Below, piece by piece: positions 17,809 to 26,687 of a stretch of DNA of 64,000 nt. The position numbers and the translations under genes were made by a program. Numbering within the stretch: the first letter of the stretch is position 1; each line of letters starts with the position of its first letter. Below the pieces are notes generated by a model, which was not told the origin of the DNA, searched no databases, and saw only the letters and a program-made list of their open reading frames with translations. Source of the stretch: Pseudoalteromonas sp. XMcav2-N (lineage in GTDB: Bacteria; Pseudomonadota; Gammaproteobacteria; Enterobacterales; Alteromonadaceae); assembly GCF_024124545.1 (NCBI RefSeq), contig NZ_JAMXSF010000008.1, positions 1-64,000 on the forward strand, written 5' to 3'.

Positions 17809-18450
17809 ATGTCGCATAATTCCAGACGTCACTTTATTAAAAATCTCGCAGCAGGCACGCTGGCAGGTGCTTTTGCCTCAGCCGCACAGGCTCAAACAAC
17901 GCTGACTCCCAGAGAAATGGAAGGACCTTATTACCCCATTACCCCACAAAAAGACCAGGACGCTGATCTCACCCGGGTGGCCGGCAAGTCAGGTGTGGCT
18001 CAGGGAACGCATATAGAAATAGCCGGGCAAGTATTTGATCATGAGGGAAATACCGTTGAAGATGTTACGTTAGACTTGTGGCAGGCGAATGCTTTTGGTA
18101 AGTATCATCACCCTCACGATACCAGCGAGGCACCTGTCGATGAACACTTTCAGGCCTGGGCCATCATACAAAGTGGCAAACAAGGACGGTTTCGTTTCAA
18201 AACCGTGTTCCCGGGTGCCTACCCGCTCAATGCCAGTAGTCAACGCACACCGCATATTCACCTAAAAGCGTCTAAGCTGGGTTACGATACACTACTGACT
18301 CAACTGTACTTTCCGGATCACCCGCTAAATCACAAAGATGGCCTGTTTAAACGAAAAAGTGCACATGAGCAGGCGCTTATGACGGTCAAACGAACTGAAC
18401 GTGAAAATCATTACCTGTTCAATTTGGTGATACAAAAGATCCCACTTTAG
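17809..18450 (+). CDS. Exported intradiol ring-cleavage dioxygenase
   Basis: 213 residues with a twin-arginine signal (SRRHFIKNLAAG, cleavage near AQAQ). The catalytic fold shows EGPYYP, DLWQANAFGKYHHP (Tyr ligand), FRFKTVFPGAYP (second Tyr ligand) and RTPHIHLK with the two His ligands of a non-haem Fe(III) centre. Family members cleave catechol-type rings between the hydroxyls. Tat export fits folded metal insertion in the cytoplasm before secretion. Start ATG 17809 with caggtg. The next gene downstream is a periplasmic peroxidase-like protein; both may act on extracellular phenolics (inference). Confidence 0.87.
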   Translation: MSHNSRRHFIKNLAAGTLAGAFASAAQAQTTLTPREMEGPYYPITPQKDQDADLTRVAGKSGVAQGTHIEIAGQVFDHEGNTVEDVTLDLWQANAFGKYHHPHDTSEAPVDEHFQAWAIIQSGKQGRFRFKTVFPGAYPLNASSQRTPHIHLKASKLGYDTLLTQLYFPDHPLNHKDGLFKRKSAHEQALMTVKRTERENHYLFNLVIQKIPL

Positions 18451-18841
18451 AATTTTTAACATCCCTTATCAGCTTCATTCTAAATGATAAGCCCGCACCT
18501 AATGTGGGCTCACCCATTTTGTTTGTGCATACCAAGTATAGGAATATGGTAACACACTGATCTAGAATATTTTTCTATCTCAGGGACAGAGCGTCACCTT
18601 TGAATAAATGCTCTAGATACAAAACGGCAAAAAACAGAATAAAGGATGACTAAAAAGTCAAAATGTACACATTTCTTCCTTATTTCATTCCTACACTAAT
18701 GTTGGAATCGCAATTTTATATTCCACACAATAATGACCTTCCCGGCGATATGCCGCGGGGGCAATACACACTCTCAGTTACGTTACAGACAGCAGTGTGC
18801 AAGCGCTACCCAACCACACGCTGTTGTTAAGGATCATACCT
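18451..18841. other. Intergenic region, terminator-like hairpin and promoter area
   Basis: No gene supported. A hairpin at 18490-18510 (8 bp including one G-T pair, 5-nt loop) followed by a T-containing tail probably ends the dioxygenase transcript. Further on, tagaa-tattt-ttcta near 18563 is a short dyad. The rest is AT-rich and presumably carries the promoter of the peroxidase-like gene. Confidence 0.5.
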
Positions 18842-20650
18842 ATGAAAGCAAGAATATTCGGGCTATGGTTACTGCCACTGAGCTTATGGTCAACATTCGT
18901 TCAGGCAGACACCAACCTACTCCCCACCCCACAACAGTTCACAGCAAAAGTACACAGCAGCAACCAAGTTGCGCTAAGTTGGCAGGCACCAGAAGATACC
19001 AGCAACATTAAAGGCTATCGCATCTATCGGGATGGCAAACGTATTGCCCGTACCACACTCACCTTTTACCAGGATGACAGTGCGATGGCGGGTACTGAAT
19101 ACAGCTACTTTGTGCAAGCTTTTGCCAAGGGTAAAGATAAAAACAAGCTCACCAGTGAACCGTCAAACACCGAAACGGTGACTACGCTGGCAAGTGATAG
19201 CAATGATGGCATGCGCAATGGTTCTGTAATAAATATTGGCATTGCGCGTTTGGTCGATTTATGCGGTACTAACGACCTCAATGCCGTAACGGATGAGCAG
19301 CTCGATACCTGCATGGGCAAAGTCATTGAACATTATGAGTTGCAGCAGGGGCTGGAAGATATGCAGGCCTATGTGGCCCGCTATCGTCGACAGGAAGACC
19401 CGAAACTGATTGATCTGGGTAAACGACTGTTCTTTAGTAAGGCGCTGAGTCAAAACTATGATACCTCCTGCGCTTCTTGCCACCACCCTGCACAAGGTTG
19501 TGGAGGCGATGGCCTGTCATTATCCATTGGCGTCAATGCTGAGAACCCAGATGTCATCGGACTGGGCCGCACCGACGGCAGTACCATCCCTTCTGTTGGA
19601 CGCAGTTCGCCGCAGATCTGCAACACAGCCCTGTGGGTCAACAGTATGTTCTGGGATCAAAGGGTAAAACTGCGTCAGAGCAACCGTGAAAGTGAAGTGG
19701 GCCTGGTATCCACGGCCCCGATTATGACCCCAGAAGATGACGTAACCCGACTGATGAACAGCCAGGTTGCCAATACAGATCCCTTGCGTCTGTTAATGGC
19801 TCAGGCTCATTTCCCTGTCACCGCAGCCGCTGAAATGGGCGATCCAACCAGCTTTGAATCCCCGCAAGTCTATCGTGAATTTATTGCCAGCCGTCTGGCC
19901 GATGAATGGAAAAGCCACTTCGCAGCAGCCTACGGCGACGAGCAGATTGATTTCTTGCGTATCGCCAGAGCACTTGCGGCTTATCAGGCCTCATTCTTGT
20001 TTATCGACAATCCTTTTTTCAACTACATCGAAGGTGACATGGCTCGCCTCAACAATACAGAAAAACGCGGAGCATTACTGTTTTACACCTCAGCAGGATG
20101 CGCTAACTGCCACGATGGCGTGATGTTTACCCCGGAAAAAACCCGCGGCCCCCTTTACCCGCAGATTGGGCCTAACGCCGTCGCCGATGGTAATGCCAAA
20201 AACCAGTTCCGCATGCCGAGCCTGCTCAATGTTGGGATCACTGCGCCTTACGGCGATAAAGGTGTTTTCCCCACACTAGAGCGTGTTATCGAACACTATA
20301 ATGACGTAACAGGTTCTCTGGAAAGCTTTTATCACAATGTTGAAACCTGCCAGCTGCCACAATTTCAGCACCTGACAACAGCGCAGTGCCGCGAGATTGT
20401 TGGTGGAGGCGAAGAGTTTGTTCTGGCACTTAACGCCGAGAACAGAGCAAATTCAGACAGAGGCGATGATGCCATCATCAAACACTTCACCAGTGATGAA
20501 ATACATTACCTGGCCTCCTTCTTGCGCTCACTCACCGATCCCAATGCGGTGGCTGGCAGCAACGCTATAGATGTGCTCATTCCGCCCCGAGATGGCGGAC
20601 CTGATGGCCACCAGTTTGATGCCATAGACAAAAACGGCAACCCGCTTTAA
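18842..20650 (+). CDS. FN3-domain dihaem cytochrome c peroxidase-like protein
   Basis: 602 residues. A signal peptide (MKARIFGLWLLPLSLW, cleaved near VQADT) precedes a fibronectin type III-like domain at about 25-115 (VALSWQAPEDTSNIKGYRIYRDG). The rest resembles MauG/CcpA dihaem peroxidases: haem site CASCH near residue 210, a second CANCH near 420, and FRMPSLLNVGITAPYGDKG with candidate axial-ligand residues. ATG 18842 has aagga upstream; the frame runs back to 18797 without support. Such proteins sit in the periplasm or outside and use peroxide or oxidise a partner. The FN3 fusion is unusual. A bidirectional terminator follows. Confidence 0.86.
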   Translation: MKARIFGLWLLPLSLWSTFVQADTNLLPTPQQFTAKVHSSNQVALSWQAPEDTSNIKGYRIYRDGKRIARTTLTFYQDDSAMAGTEYSYFVQAFAKGKDKNKLTSEPSNTETVTTLASDSNDGMRNGSVINIGIARLVDLCGTNDLNAVTDEQLDTCMGKVIEHYELQQGLEDMQAYVARYRRQEDPKLIDLGKRLFFSKALSQNYDTSCASCHHPAQGCGGDGLSLSIGVNAENPDVIGLGRTDGSTIPSVGRSSPQICNTALWVNSMFWDQRVKLRQSNRESEVGLVSTAPIMTPEDDVTRLMNSQVANTDPLRLLMAQAHFPVTAAAEMGDPTSFESPQVYREFIASRLADEWKSHFAAAYGDEQIDFLRIARALAAYQASFLFIDNPFFNYIEGDMARLNNTEKRGALLFYTSAGCANCHDGVMFTPEKTRGPLYPQIGPNAVADGNAKNQFRMPSLLNVGITAPYGDKGVFPTLERVIEHYNDVTGSLESFYHNVETCQLPQFQHLTTAQCREIVGGGEEFVLALNAENRANSDRGDDAIIKHFTSDEIHYLASFLRSLTDPNAVAGSNAIDVLIPPRDGGPDGHQFDAIDKNGNPL

Positions 20651-20662
20651 CTCGACCCAACC

Positions 20663-20690
20663 AAAAAGGGCAGCCTGTGCAGCCCTTTTT
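20663..20690. terminator. Bidirectional intrinsic terminator
   Basis: aaaaagggc (20663-20671) pairs with gcccttttt (20682-20690) around a 10-nt loop, giving a T run in either direction. It separates the convergent peroxidase-like gene and the secreted unknown at 20720. Confidence 0.85.
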
Positions 20691-20719
20691 ATCCACACTT
20701 TTTCTCAACCCGATAGCGC

Positions 20720-21373
20720 CTACATATAACTCTCAGCATCATAGAAAAGCTGTTTCAGTGTCCCGCAGTTAATAAACTTATAGGCCAATTCACCTTCGCT
20801 GGGTACCCGTTTAGAAGCCCTGAACTTTTGCAGGCACGCTCCCGTTAAGTCTACAAAAATCAGATGGTTAAAGCTGGGTCTTTGCTGTATTTTGTGGACA
20901 TATATACGTTCCGTTTTGTTGATTTCAATCATGTCATACTCATGCCACTGCGACGCAGGCTCCAATTTGCTGAGCTTTCGGGCAAAAAGTTTATCACTGA
21001 GCACCAACTGTCTTTGTGGGTATACCAGCCTGCCTCCACGCGCATAATGTCCCTCATAAACATCTGCGGTGATCATAACTTCCTCTCCCCGCTCCAGTCG
21101 TTGCAAATTAAACGGCTCCGGTTTAATGGTGATTAGCTTGGCATCACGAACCAGACTCAGAAAAGCCACATCCGGGTTCTCCAGTCGATAAACGACATGG
21201 ATATCATTGGGTAAGCCGTACGACGGAAAGTTAGTCGCATAAATGCGTGAACCTCGGTTCATCAGCGCCATACCATGCTCCCCTTTGTAAGCGGGGTTCA
21301 GTGGTGGGGCTTGTTTTTCATCGGCTGAAGCCTGTGCTGTAAACAGTAAAATAGCGAGCAGAATGACTCTCAT
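20720..21373 (-). CDS. Secreted protein of unknown function
   Basis: 217 residues; not recognised. Signal peptide MRVILLAILLFTAQASA. The mature part is mostly beta-type with basic patches (LVYPQRQLVLSDKLFARKL) and two C-terminal Cys (GACLQKF and INCGTLKQ) that may form a disulfide. The frame opens at 21415, but ATG 21373 has gaggga and starts directly with the signal. It is monocistronic between two terminators. Confidence 0.72.
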   Translation of the reverse strand: MRVILLAILLFTAQASADEKQAPPLNPAYKGEHGMALMNRGSRIYATNFPSYGLPNDIHVVYRLENPDVAFLSLVRDAKLITIKPEPFNLQRLERGEEVMITADVYEGHYARGGRLVYPQRQLVLSDKLFARKLSKLEPASQWHEYDMIEINKTERIYVHKIQQRPSFNHLIFVDLTGACLQKFRASKRVPSEGELAYKFINCGTLKQLFYDAESYM

Positions 21374-21564
21374 TGTTGGTTCCCTCAGAGTGTTTCCACT
21401 CAGTATAGCAAGCAATGATTAAGACATACGGGTACAAGTGTGCTCGTGCATGAGTCCCTTTAAACTTGCTTTGATGGCTTCTGGCGGCACAGCCCATCAT
21501 GACTTTATAAACCAACCGGCCTTGAGGTTACACTTACCCCTGACTGACAGGCAAAAACGAAAAA

Positions 21565-21588
21565 GCCGCCCGGGATCAACCGGGCGGC
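21565..21588 (-). terminator. Intrinsic terminator of the cystatin-motif gene
   Basis: gccgcccgg (21565-21573) pairs perfectly with ccgggcggc (21580-21588); on the minus strand a T5-CG-T5 stretch follows. It lies 29 bp beyond the stop of the gene at 21617. Confidence 0.9.
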
Positions 21589-21616
21589 AAAACATCAACG
21601 TTGCCAAAAGTTAAGG

Positions 21617-22186
21617 TTATGGCTGAACCGGGATCAGATTGAAGTTTTCAAGTCTGCCGTCCAGGTTTCGGTGCGCTTCAATTTCAGCGAAGAAAGCCTG
21701 GCCATTGCGTGTCGCTGGCGTAGCCACGGTATAGAATACGAAGTTCAGACCTGCAACAACCTGTTGCTGAGCCGCCAGAATGTCATAGCGTACACCAACC
21801 AGTGATTCAATCTGCTCAGCCGCTGCTTTCTCAGCTTCAGTGAACTCATCACGCAGTGCTACACCATCGAACGAACCGATAGGTGGAACAAGGACGGGAC
21901 GGCTCAACACGCGCTCTGCAGTTTCGGTGTATTTGTCATCCAGCGCATGGATCACGATAAGCTCAAGTTTGTTCACTTTTGCCACGTTCGGCGCAACAAC
22001 TGGCTCAACCAAACAGTAGAACGCATAGTTTATACCATTAACCACCTGAGACTGGCCTGCCAGTGGAGTGATTTTTACACCATCGCGCTGATTAATGTGC
22101 TCAAACGCATTGATAAAGTCTTTGCTGAAATCTTTCGCCAGTACAACTGAACAATAGGCACCCAGGTTATGAACTGTCTGAGACAT
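21617..22186 (-). CDS. Protein with two cystatin-like domains
   Basis: 189 residues made of two similar halves. Each half carries a QxVxG-type motif followed by an aromatic strand: SQVVNGINYAFY near residue 46 and QQVVAGLNFVFY near 141. That is the signature loop of cystatins, which block papain-type cysteine proteases. No signal peptide is seen (MSQTVHNLGAYCS), so the protein should stay in the cytoplasm unless exported otherwise. A strong terminator follows. Upstream, three 11-bp repeats lie in the region shared with a divergent XRE regulator. Protease inhibition is an inference from the motif alone; bacterial proteins with this fold may do something else. Confidence 0.68.
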   Translation of the reverse strand: MSQTVHNLGAYCSVVLAKDFSKDFINAFEHINQRDGVKITPLAGQSQVVNGINYAFYCLVEPVVAPNVAKVNKLELIVIHALDDKYTETAERVLSRPVLVPPIGSFDGVALRDEFTEAEKAAAEQIESLVGVRYDILAAQQQVVAGLNFVFYTVATPATRNGQAFFAEIEAHRNLDGRLENFNLIPVQP

Positions 22187-22274
22187 AATTGTTTCCTTAT
22201 TATTTCCAGTAATCCCGCACCATGCGGGGCTTATTCAACTGGCACTCAGTGTAGATGCGAATCACACGCTTGTT

Positions 22275-22307
22275 GGTATCAGTTTAGTATCAGTTTGGTA
22301 TCAGTTT
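22275..22307. repeat. Three tandem 11-bp repeats, operator-like
   Basis: The unit (a/g)gtatcagttt occurs at 22275, 22286 and 22297 with no gaps. The 11-bp period places copies on about the same helix face. They lie between the divergent cystatin-motif gene (start 22186) and the XRE gene (start 22452), as expected for a regulator binding array. Confidence 0.75.
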
Positions 22308-22451
22308 CTTTGCTCCTAAATCTAAGACATTAGGGTGAAAAAATGCTGACAGTGTGTAGTAAAAAGTGGACACTTTAATTGGCTTTAACAATTTGGCAAA
22401 AAGCGTTCAGGGCTGCTAGCCTTAGCATCCAAACCAGTCAGGAGCACTTCA

Positions 22452-22676
22452 ATGGACGGTAGAGTCAAACTCAATTGTCATCGGCTCAAGGAGCTAAGAA
22501 AAGGCCTCGGCCTGAGTCAGGAGAAACTGGCATGCGCTTGCCAGGATCAGGCTTTATGTGTGTCAATTGCCACGCTGAAACGTGCCGAGTGCGGCAACCG
22601 AGTATATTACCGCACAGCAGGCGACCTGGCACGTTTTTACCAGATCCCCGTTGCTGAACTGTTGACCGAACAGTGA
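22452..22676 (+). CDS. Small XRE-family DNA-binding protein
   Basis: 74 residues: one helix-turn-helix domain (CHRLKELRKGLGLSQEKLACAC, then VSIATLKRAECGNRVYYRTAGDLARFYQI). The KRAE-G-RVYYRTA pattern occurs as the N-terminal DNA-binding domain of longer regulators in related bacteria; here it stands alone. ATG 22452 follows aggagc. It is divergent from the cystatin-motif gene with repeats between them, so it may regulate that gene or itself. Confidence 0.75.
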   Translation: MDGRVKLNCHRLKELRKGLGLSQEKLACACQDQALCVSIATLKRAECGNRVYYRTAGDLARFYQIPVAELLTEQ

Positions 22677-22988
22677 GCTCCAGTCATAAAATGAAATGCC
22701 TGGCATTTCGAGTGTCATCACGCCTTCCTGAGTCCAGGCTTCACCCCTATATAAAAGACGTGATCATGTTCATCTCTGGTGCCGGGTTTCGCATTAGTCG
22801 TATTTGCTCACTTACACGCTTTCACTCACCGGATTGAGTAATCGTTAAACTGAGCCGGGACTGATCTTCAAGGCACTCATAATGTGCGTATATCGCGCGC
22901 ATATATCCACATCAAACTGATGACAAAAATTGCTATGTTGGGGTAAATCTTGTACTCTTCCGGCCCGCATTCTTCAGAGTACACAAAC
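22677..22988. other. Intergenic leader region of rhlE with palindromes
   Basis: No gene supported. A 17-bp palindrome, gaaatgcc-t-ggcatttc at 22694-22709, lies just after the XRE gene. An imperfect dyad (gtgcgtatat ... atatatccac) lies near 22883-22911. The long distance to rhlE suggests an untranslated leader, common in cold-induced helicase genes. Confidence 0.4.
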
Positions 22989-24371
22989 ATGAGCTTCAGC
23001 AGTCTTGGCTTATCTCCCGAAATTAATCAAGCCGTAGCCGATCAGGGTTACTCAACACCAACCCCTATTCAGGAGCAAGCCATCCCCGCCATCTTACAAG
23101 GCCGGGATATTATGGCCGCAGCCCAGACAGGCACAGGCAAAACCGCAGGCTTTACCCTGCCCATGCTGGAGCTGTTGAGCAGCAAACCAAAAGTAAAAGC
23201 CAATCAGGTCAGAGCACTGATCCTGACACCGACCCGCGAGCTGGCGGATCAGGTCTGGCAAAGTGTTGAACTGTATAGTAAACACCTGACTTTGTCCTGC
23301 CAGGTTGTCTACGGTGGCGTGAAGATCAACCCGCAAATGATGAAGCTACGCAAAGGGGCTGACGTGCTGGTGGCGACACCGGGGCGGTTGCTCGACTTAT
23401 ACCAACAAAATGCGGTGAAGTTCGATCAGTTAGACATTTTTGTGCTCGACGAAGCGGACAGAATGCTGGATATGGGGTTTATTCACGACATTAAACGCCT
23501 AATTAAGTTACTGCCATCACAACGCCAGAATTTACTATTCTCGGCCACATTTTCTGATGAAATCCGCTCACTCGCCAAGGGGCTTATTCAGGATCCCGTC
23601 GAGATTTCCGTGGCACCGGCCAACAGCACCGCCAAAAGCGTCACTCAGTGGGCCTACCCGATAGATAAAAGCCGTCGTACCGCCTTGCTCAAACACCTGA
23701 TTAACACACATGGCTGGCAACAGGTGCTGGTCTTTACCCGCACCAAACATGGCGCTAATCGCCTGGTACGCGACCTCGAAAAGAGTAAAATTAACGCCGC
23801 AGCGATCCACGGCAATAAGAGCCAGAGTGCGCGAATGAAGGCACTTGCAGGCTTTAAAAATGGTGAGTTACGCGTCTTAGTGGCCACTGACATTGTGGCA
23901 CGAGGCCTGGATATCCAGGAATTACCCCACGTCGTCAACTTTGACCTGCCCAATGTGTACGAGGACTACGTACATCGTATCGGCCGTACCGGTCGTGCCG
24001 GTGCCACCGGTGAGGCTGTCTCGTTTGTCAGTGAAGATGTTGCCAGCGATCTGTTCGGCATTGAGCGCTTGATCCAGCAGCTGATCCCACGCGTTGTAGA
24101 GCCTGGATTCGAGCCACAAAACCCGGTGCCTGAGTCAAAACTGGACACTCGTCCGATTAAGCCAAAAAAACCGAAAAAGCCTAAGAAACCCAAAGCAGCC
24201 ACAGCGGAGCAATCCGCACAGCGCAAACAGGCAGACAAGCCCAGAAACGGCCAAAAGTCGCAATCCGGAAATGATAAAACCGCTGCGCCAAAACGCCGCA
24301 GAAGACGTCCTGCCAATAATCAGAGCAAACCCGGCGGCAATAAACCTGCGGCACAGAACAAGCCAAACTAG
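22989..24371 (+). CDS. rhlE: DEAD-box ATP-dependent RNA helicase, RhlE type
   Basis: 460 residues. Q motif ([21 protein letters not shown]), Walker [21 protein letters not shown] in [16 protein letters not shown] in LLFSATFS, and C-terminal [18 protein letters not shown] and [11 protein letters not shown] long basic Lys/Pro-rich tail ([12 protein letters not shown], then RRRRRP) is typical of RhlE and binds RNA. The role is RNA unwinding in ribosome assembly and cold adaptation. The frame opens at 22950; ATG 22989 ([11 protein letters not shown]) fits the family start. Confidence 0.93.
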   Translation: MSFSSLGLSPEINQAVADQGYSTPTPIQEQAIPAILQGRDIMAAAQTGTGKTAGFTLPMLELLSSKPKVKANQVRALILTPTRELADQVWQSVELYSKHLTLSCQVVYGGVKINPQMMKLRKGADVLVATPGRLLDLYQQNAVKFDQLDIFVLDEADRMLDMGFIHDIKRLIKLLPSQRQNLLFSATFSDEIRSLAKGLIQDPVEISVAPANSTAKSVTQWAYPIDKSRRTALLKHLINTHGWQQVLVFTRTKHGANRLVRDLEKSKINAAAIHGNKSQSARMKALAGFKNGELRVLVATDIVARGLDIQELPHVVNFDLPNVYEDYVHRIGRTGRAGATGEAVSFVSEDVASDLFGIERLIQQLIPRVVEPGFEPQNPVPESKLDTRPIKPKKPKKPKKPKAATAEQSAQRKQADKPRNGQKSQSGNDKTAAPKRRRRRPANNQSKPGGNKPAAQNKPN

Positions 24372-24490
24372 AGAGAGCCTCCCGGAGCGCTTTAAATCTC
24401 GACACCCTATGTCACCAGGCAGGCACGGTATTGCGCGCTCTGCCTGCGTGTCATGTTATACTCACTCTTTCAATTAAAAAGAAGCCCGCT

Positions 24491-25882
24491 ATGAGCACCG
24501 CTACGCCCTTTTCCAGTATCAATCTATCACCGTCTTTGTTAGACAACCTGACCTCGCTTGGCTATCACACCATGACAGAAATTCAGGCCCAGACCTTGCC
24601 ACAGATCCTGGCCGGCAAAGATGTCATAGGTCAGGGAAAAACTGGTTCTGGTAAAACCGCAGCATTTGCCCTTGGTTTGCTTAGCAACCTGAGAGTAAAA
24701 CGCTTTAGGGTGCAAGCCCTGGTGGTTTGCCCTACCCGTGAGCTGGCGGATCAGGTTGCCGTAGAGATTAGAAAGCTGGCACGTGCCATCCATAATATCA
24801 AAGTACTGACCTTGTGCGGCGGCGCTCCCATGGGGCCACAAATTGGCTCGCTGGAGCATGGTGCCCATATCGTGGTTGGAACACCTGGTCGCATTGAGGA
24901 GCACCTGCGTAAGGGGCGTCTGTCATTGGATGAGGTCAATACCTTTGTCCTGGACGAAGCAGATCGTATGCTGGAAATGGGCTTTGAAGAAGCGCTGGAC
25001 TGTATCGTGTCACATTGCCCACCCCAGCGTCAGAACCTGTTATTCAGCGCCACCTACCCGGCCAAAATTGAGCAACTGGTGGGTCATATTATGTGCAACC
25101 CGGTTAAAGTGGAAGTTGTTGCACAGCATGATCACAGCACCATAGAGCAACACTTCTATGAAGTGGCCGACAATGAAGCGAGGGATACTGCACTCCATAA
25201 GCTACTGTGTCAGTTTCAGCCCGAGGCAGCGGTGGTGTTTTGTAATACCAAAGCACAGTGTCAGGATGTCAGTGATATGTTGCAGAGCTCTGGCTTTGAC
25301 AGCGCGGCCCTGCATGGCGACCTGGATCAGAAAGATCGTGATAAAACACTGGTACGCTTTGCGAATCGCAGTTTAACCATCCTGGTTGCAACCGATGTGG
25401 CGGCACGGGGTATCGATGTTGACCATGTTGATATGGTTATCAACTATCATATAGCCCATGACCCCGAGGTGCATGTCCACCGTATCGGACGTACCGGCCG
25501 GGCTGGCAAAACCGGCGTCGCCTGTTCACTGATGAGCTACAAAGAGTCCCATAAAGTGAATATGCTGGAAGATTACCTCAGCCTGGAGATTGAACCGACT
25601 CCTGTGCCTGGCGAGCAGGTGCTTGCGAATCAAGTTAAACGCGCCCCTATGGTCACAATACAAATTGATGGCGGCAAAAAAGCCAAACTGCGTCCGGGTG
25701 ATATTCTGGGCGCACTGACCGCTAACCAGGCATTGCGTGGCGATCAAATAGGTAAGATAAAGGTCACAGCTATGTCCTCATATGTTGCCGTGGAACGTAA
25801 GTACGCCAATCAGGCTGTGAAGGTCATCAGCGACGGAAAAATGAAAGGGCGCAATTTCAGAGCCCGTAAACTTACCCGTTAA
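24491..25882 (+). CDS. dbpA: ATP-dependent RNA helicase DbpA
   Basis: 463 residues. DEAD-box core with [58 protein letters not shown] and [13 protein letters not shown]. The C-terminal 75 residues (TIQIDGGKKAKLRPGDILGA, then SSYVAVE) form the DbpA RNA-binding domain, which targets hairpin 92 of 23S rRNA in 50S assembly. ATG 24491 starts the conserved MSTATPFSSINL; the earlier frame start at 24431 is unsupported. The gene follows rhlE by 119 bp on the same strand. Confidence 0.95.
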   Translation: MSTATPFSSINLSPSLLDNLTSLGYHTMTEIQAQTLPQILAGKDVIGQGKTGSGKTAAFALGLLSNLRVKRFRVQALVVCPTRELADQVAVEIRKLARAIHNIKVLTLCGGAPMGPQIGSLEHGAHIVVGTPGRIEEHLRKGRLSLDEVNTFVLDEADRMLEMGFEEALDCIVSHCPPQRQNLLFSATYPAKIEQLVGHIMCNPVKVEVVAQHDHSTIEQHFYEVADNEARDTALHKLLCQFQPEAAVVFCNTKAQCQDVSDMLQSSGFDSAALHGDLDQKDRDKTLVRFANRSLTILVATDVAARGIDVDHVDMVINYHIAHDPEVHVHRIGRTGRAGKTGVACSLMSYKESHKVNMLEDYLSLEIEPTPVPGEQVLANQVKRAPMVTIQIDGGKKAKLRPGDILGALTANQALRGDQIGKIKVTAMSSYVAVERKYANQAVKVISDGKMKGRNFRARKLTR

Positions 25883-25905
25883 CGCCTTGCCCTGACCCGC
25901 GCTTA

Positions 25906-25945
25906 GCTACTTGAGATGGCATACTCAAATGCCATCTCAAGTAGC
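25906..25945. other. Perfect 17-bp hairpin after dbpA, no T tract
   Basis: gctacttgagatggcat (25906-25922) pairs exactly with 25929-25945 around the loop actcaa. No run of T follows on either strand. It may be a terminator needing other factors, a 3'-end stabiliser, or a copy of a dispersed palindromic element. Confidence 0.75.
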
Positions 25946-26021
25946 CACACCTAATACCAATTCTTCCCCACCCGGAAACACAATTACGAATTATTTGCAT
26001 TTACTATTTTCATTACAGTTT

Positions 26022-26036
26022 TGTTATGATATAACA
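26022..26036. promoter_or_regulatory. Zur-box-like palindrome upstream of rpmE2-rpmJ2
   Basis: tgttat-gat-ataaca forms a 15-bp palindrome resembling the gammaproteobacterial Zur core (TGTTATA-N-TATAACA). It lies 27 bp before the L31B start, in the promoter area. Zur repression of zinc-free ribosomal paralogues is well established elsewhere. Confidence 0.72.
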
Positions 26037-26062
26037 CACGCACTAAATTATTGGAGAAGAAA

Positions 26063-26320
26063 ATGAAGCCAGATATCCATCCTGATTACCACTTAGTTGC
26101 CTTTCACGATACCTCGGTAGACAAGTATTTTATCGTTGGTTCCACGATTAAAACCGATCGCACAGTAGAAGTAGACGGCGTGACATACCCGTATGTACCT
26201 ATTGACGTTTCCAGTGAATCTCACCCTTTCTATACCGGTAAGCAGAAGCTGGTAGCCAGCGATGGCCGGGTTGCACAATTCAATCGCCGCTTTAAGAATC
26301 TGGCTGGCAAAAAGGGATAG
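26063..26320 (+). CDS. rpmE2: 50S ribosomal protein L31 type B (zinc-independent)
   Basis: 85 residues with the type B L31 pattern ([16 protein letters not shown], then [14 protein letters not shown] and VAQFNRRF). It lacks the CxxC zinc ligands of the standard L31. ATG 26063 follows ggagaag. In zinc shortage, L31B replaces the zinc-bound form and frees zinc. A Zur-like palindrome precedes it and L36B follows 5 bp later. Confidence 0.95.
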   Translation: MKPDIHPDYHLVAFHDTSVDKYFIVGSTIKTDRTVEVDGVTYPYVPIDVSSESHPFYTGKQKLVASDGRVAQFNRRFKNLAGKKG

Positions 26321-26325
26321 TCACC

Positions 26326-26463
26326 ATGAAAGTACTCAGTTCATTAAAAAGTGCCAAATCCCGCCCGGGTTGTCAGGTCGTCAAACGCCGCGGTCGCGTG
26401 TATGTGATCTGCAAAGATAACCCGCGCTTCAAAGCCGTGCAGGGCAAAAAGAAGAAACGCTAA
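26326..26463 (+). CDS. rpmJ2: 50S ribosomal protein L36 type B
   Basis: 45 residues: [20 protein letters not shown] at the N terminus and [17 protein letters not shown] at the end, near-identical in pattern to E. coli YkgO. It starts at ATG 26326, 5 bp after the L31B stop, so the two form an operon. Type B L36 does not need zinc. A hairpin at 26476-26500 follows. Confidence 0.94.
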   Translation: MKVLSSLKSAKSRPGCQVVKRRGRVYVICKDNPRFKAVQGKKKKR

Positions 26464-26475
26464 AATTACCTGATA

Positions 26476-26500
26476 CAGCCGGTGCGCTTTGCACTGGCTG
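26476..26500 (+). terminator. Hairpin after rpmJ2
   Basis: cagccggtgc (26476-26485) pairs with gcactggctg (26491-26500), one mismatch, 5-nt loop, followed by ctttcc. A probable weak terminator of the rpmE2-rpmJ2 transcript. Confidence 0.6.
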
Positions 26501-26687
26501 CTTTCCCCGCGATCCTCTGAGCATGTTATCGACCACTTTAGCGACTGAACAATTACTATTTTTGTCTTAAATCAAATAATTAAACTCATTATATTGTATT
26601 TAAAATAGGGATATGCATAATGCAAAAGGTTCCACTTTTGGAACCGTCGATAAACGACATAAAAAAACAAAAAGGAAATATTTGATT

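Noticed and set aside
18733-19011. 92-residue frame overlapping the peroxidase-like gene start
   Set aside because: Another frame of the signal peptide and FN3 region; no supported start.
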